Assembly (NCBI GenBank): GCA_001803465.1
Contig: MHDE01000019.1
Coordinates: 1-36,561 of the forward strand
Origin: Microgenomates group bacterium RIFCSPHIGHO2_01_FULL_45_11
GTDB taxonomy: Bacteria > Patescibacteriota > Microgenomatia > UBA1400 > 2-01-FULL-45-11
Length of the DNA stretch: 36,561 bases
Reading direction: 5' to 3'
In this document: piece by piece, positions 35,126-36,561 of the stretch
Layout: every line of letters begins with the position of its first letter
Numbering within the stretch: position 1 is the stretch's first letter
Translations under genes and position numbers: made by a program
The notes under the pieces: model-generated
Seen by the model: only the letters and a program-made list of their open reading frames with translations
Told to the model about the DNA's origin: nothing
The model's database searches: none

Positions 35126-36561
35126 TTATTTACTAGGCTTAAAAAGTCGGACTTTAGTAGTCGGATTATCATAAACCATCTGCCAGACTTTATATCTCTC
35201 CGGCAACTGCACATTGTGGGTCAGAACAGCCGAAACTGGCTCACCTTGGTAAAACGACTCATGGATAAAGGGGAAATTGACATAATAAAGACTATGACCA
35301 CCGATAATCAAAACGTTATCTGAAGCAGTAACATTCCTCTCAAACCAACCGTCGACATCAACAAAGACATAACTTAAATCAACATTGTTAGCTAAAAATT
35401 CTCTCTTGTCTTGCTGACCCAATATCACCGACAGATACTTAAGATTAAGGTAACCTCGAATCATTAAATTTCCAATCGCTACCAAAAAAATAAACCCCAC
35501 CATTGTTAACTTCATGTTCTTAACCGACTTTCCTACAAGCATCAAAAACGAAGTACTTACTAGCGCCCAGGCCGGTAGATATGGCACCATAAATCTGCTG
35601 CCGCCGATTCGTGGAATCAAAAACCACACCCCATATGTCAAAAGACAATAAAGACCGATAACTAGCACTGTTCGCTTCTTAAATACCACATACACGCTAA
35701 CAGGCAACATCACTAGATATAAAGGCGACATGGCCGAATCCCAACCCAGGGGTCGATTCGACAAGCGCATAAAATCTGGTACAAATTGTGTCAGCGACGG
35801 CCACTGTATTTGTCGAGTTTCTACCAACACCGGATTAAATAGAGGATAAATCGGATTGCCCGTTACCTTATAAGCCAAAATTAGCCATACTCCACCAAGA
35901 ATCACAGCCGAAAATATCACTGTCAAAGCATCTACCCATCTCCTACGCTTCGATAACACCAGTACCATCAAACTCACCACCCCTACCGTTCCCCATGCGA
36001 AAAGTTTGGTTCCAGTAGCTATACCTAAAGCCACCCCTATTCGCACCAAACCCCTATTCTCTTGATTCTGCCACCATGAAAGCAACCAAAAAAACGCCAG
36101 AGTCTCGAAAAAGGTTCGACCCAAATCCACATACGCTGATTGGGATAACCACAGCACTGAAAGATCCGTGTAAAAAATTAAAGCGGCCAAAATTGCCCCT
36201 TTTTTTCCCAGCCATCGCCGACCGTAATTAATAATCAACCCTGCGGTCAATACTCCAAACAAAAAATGAACTGACTTTGCTCCCGTTTCCCCCCCAAAAA
36301 CCAGCGCCGGCACGAACAGCATTTCCGTAAATCTCGGCAAAGCACTATGATAAAACGGTCGGTTAGGAAAAATCTCCACTCGTTCTCGCATTAAATAAAC
36401 CTTGGGGAGCGTCAAGTGGTACCACAACGAATCAAAGTTAATCTCTGGTCCCAGCGCTCCAATCAAGTTAATTACGATTGCCACCAAAAGCAACAAGCCT
36501 GAAATTTTAGTGACTTTATCTTCAAAAAATAACCTTACCAACGAATCAAACTTACCCCTCC
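35126..36561 (-). CDS. Polytopic GT39/GT87-like glycosyltransferase, probably open at the window edge
   Basis: Multi-TM; PEINFDSLWYHLTLPKVYLMRERVEIFPNRPFYHSALPRFTEMLF. The frame stays open through 36561; the tracked TTG start at 36541 is probably not the true start. Confidence 0.8.
   Translation of the reverse strand, partial: RGKFDSLVRLFFEDKVTKISGLLLLVAIVINLIGALGPEINFDSLWYHLTLPKVYLMRERVEIFPNRPFYHSALPRFTEMLFVPALVFGGETGAKSVHFLFGVLTAGLIINYGRRWLGKKGAILAALIFYTDLSVLWLSQSAYVDLGRTFFETLAFFWLLSWWQNQENRGLVRIGVALGIATGTKLFAWGTVGVVSLMVLVLSKRRRWVDALTVIFSAVILGGVWLILAYKVTGNPIYPLFNPVLVETRQIQWPSLTQFVPDFMRLSNRPLGWDSAMSPLYLVMLPVSVYVVFKKRTVLVIGLYCLLTYGVWFLIPRIGGSRFMVPYLPAWALVSTSFLMLVGKSVKNMKLTMVGFIFLVAIGNLMIRGYLNLKYLSVILGQQDKREFLANNVDLSYVFVDVDGWFERNVTASDNVLIIGGHSLYYVNFPFIHESFYQGEPVSAVLTHNVQLPERYKVWQMVYDNPTTKVRLFKPSK

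Noticed and set aside
35086-35214. N-terminal extension of the 33994-35214 GT4
   Set aside because: Overlaps the upstream membrane protein by 89 nt and lacks GT4 similarity; ATG 35085 (MRIGWDVSAIPYGTG) is the family-typical start.

Overview
The window is almost entirely coding and almost entirely minus-strand. Gene content and compact operons suggest a Patescibacteria/CPR (Microgenomates-like) genome; that placement is inference. It holds four blocks. (1) A division/cell-wall (dcw-type) cluster, read right to left: mraZ, an untracked 46-aa sORF, rsmH, an ftsL-like gene, ftsI/PBP2, then murE-like, a GlmU-like NTP-transferase/LbH gene, yvcK, a second GlmU-like gene, pgeF, murC and murB (partial). 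(2) A compact [NiFe]-hydrogenase island (about 6.7-11.2 kb) lying between ftsI and murE: plus-strand small and large subunits, and a convergent minus-strand operon hypC - EamA transporter - DUF6390-like - maturation protease. (3) A housekeeping stretch: Nudix, glyS, recO and two hypotheticals. (4) A long surface-glycan operon (18.9-36.5 kb) with DUF4012, sugar-phosphate transferase, manC, many GT4/GT2 enzymes, two GT39-like membrane transferases, an O-antigen-ligase-like protein, IMPase, acetyltransferase and an embedded C39-like cysteine peptidase. The best leads are: the minimal hydrogenase with a tandem-Cys (complex I/NuoB-like) proximal-cluster motif and no visible electron-transfer partner; its position inside the dcw cluster; the overlap between the large-subunit maturation tail and the maturation protease gene; the sORF between mraZ and rsmH; and a candidate MraZ operator/promoter.
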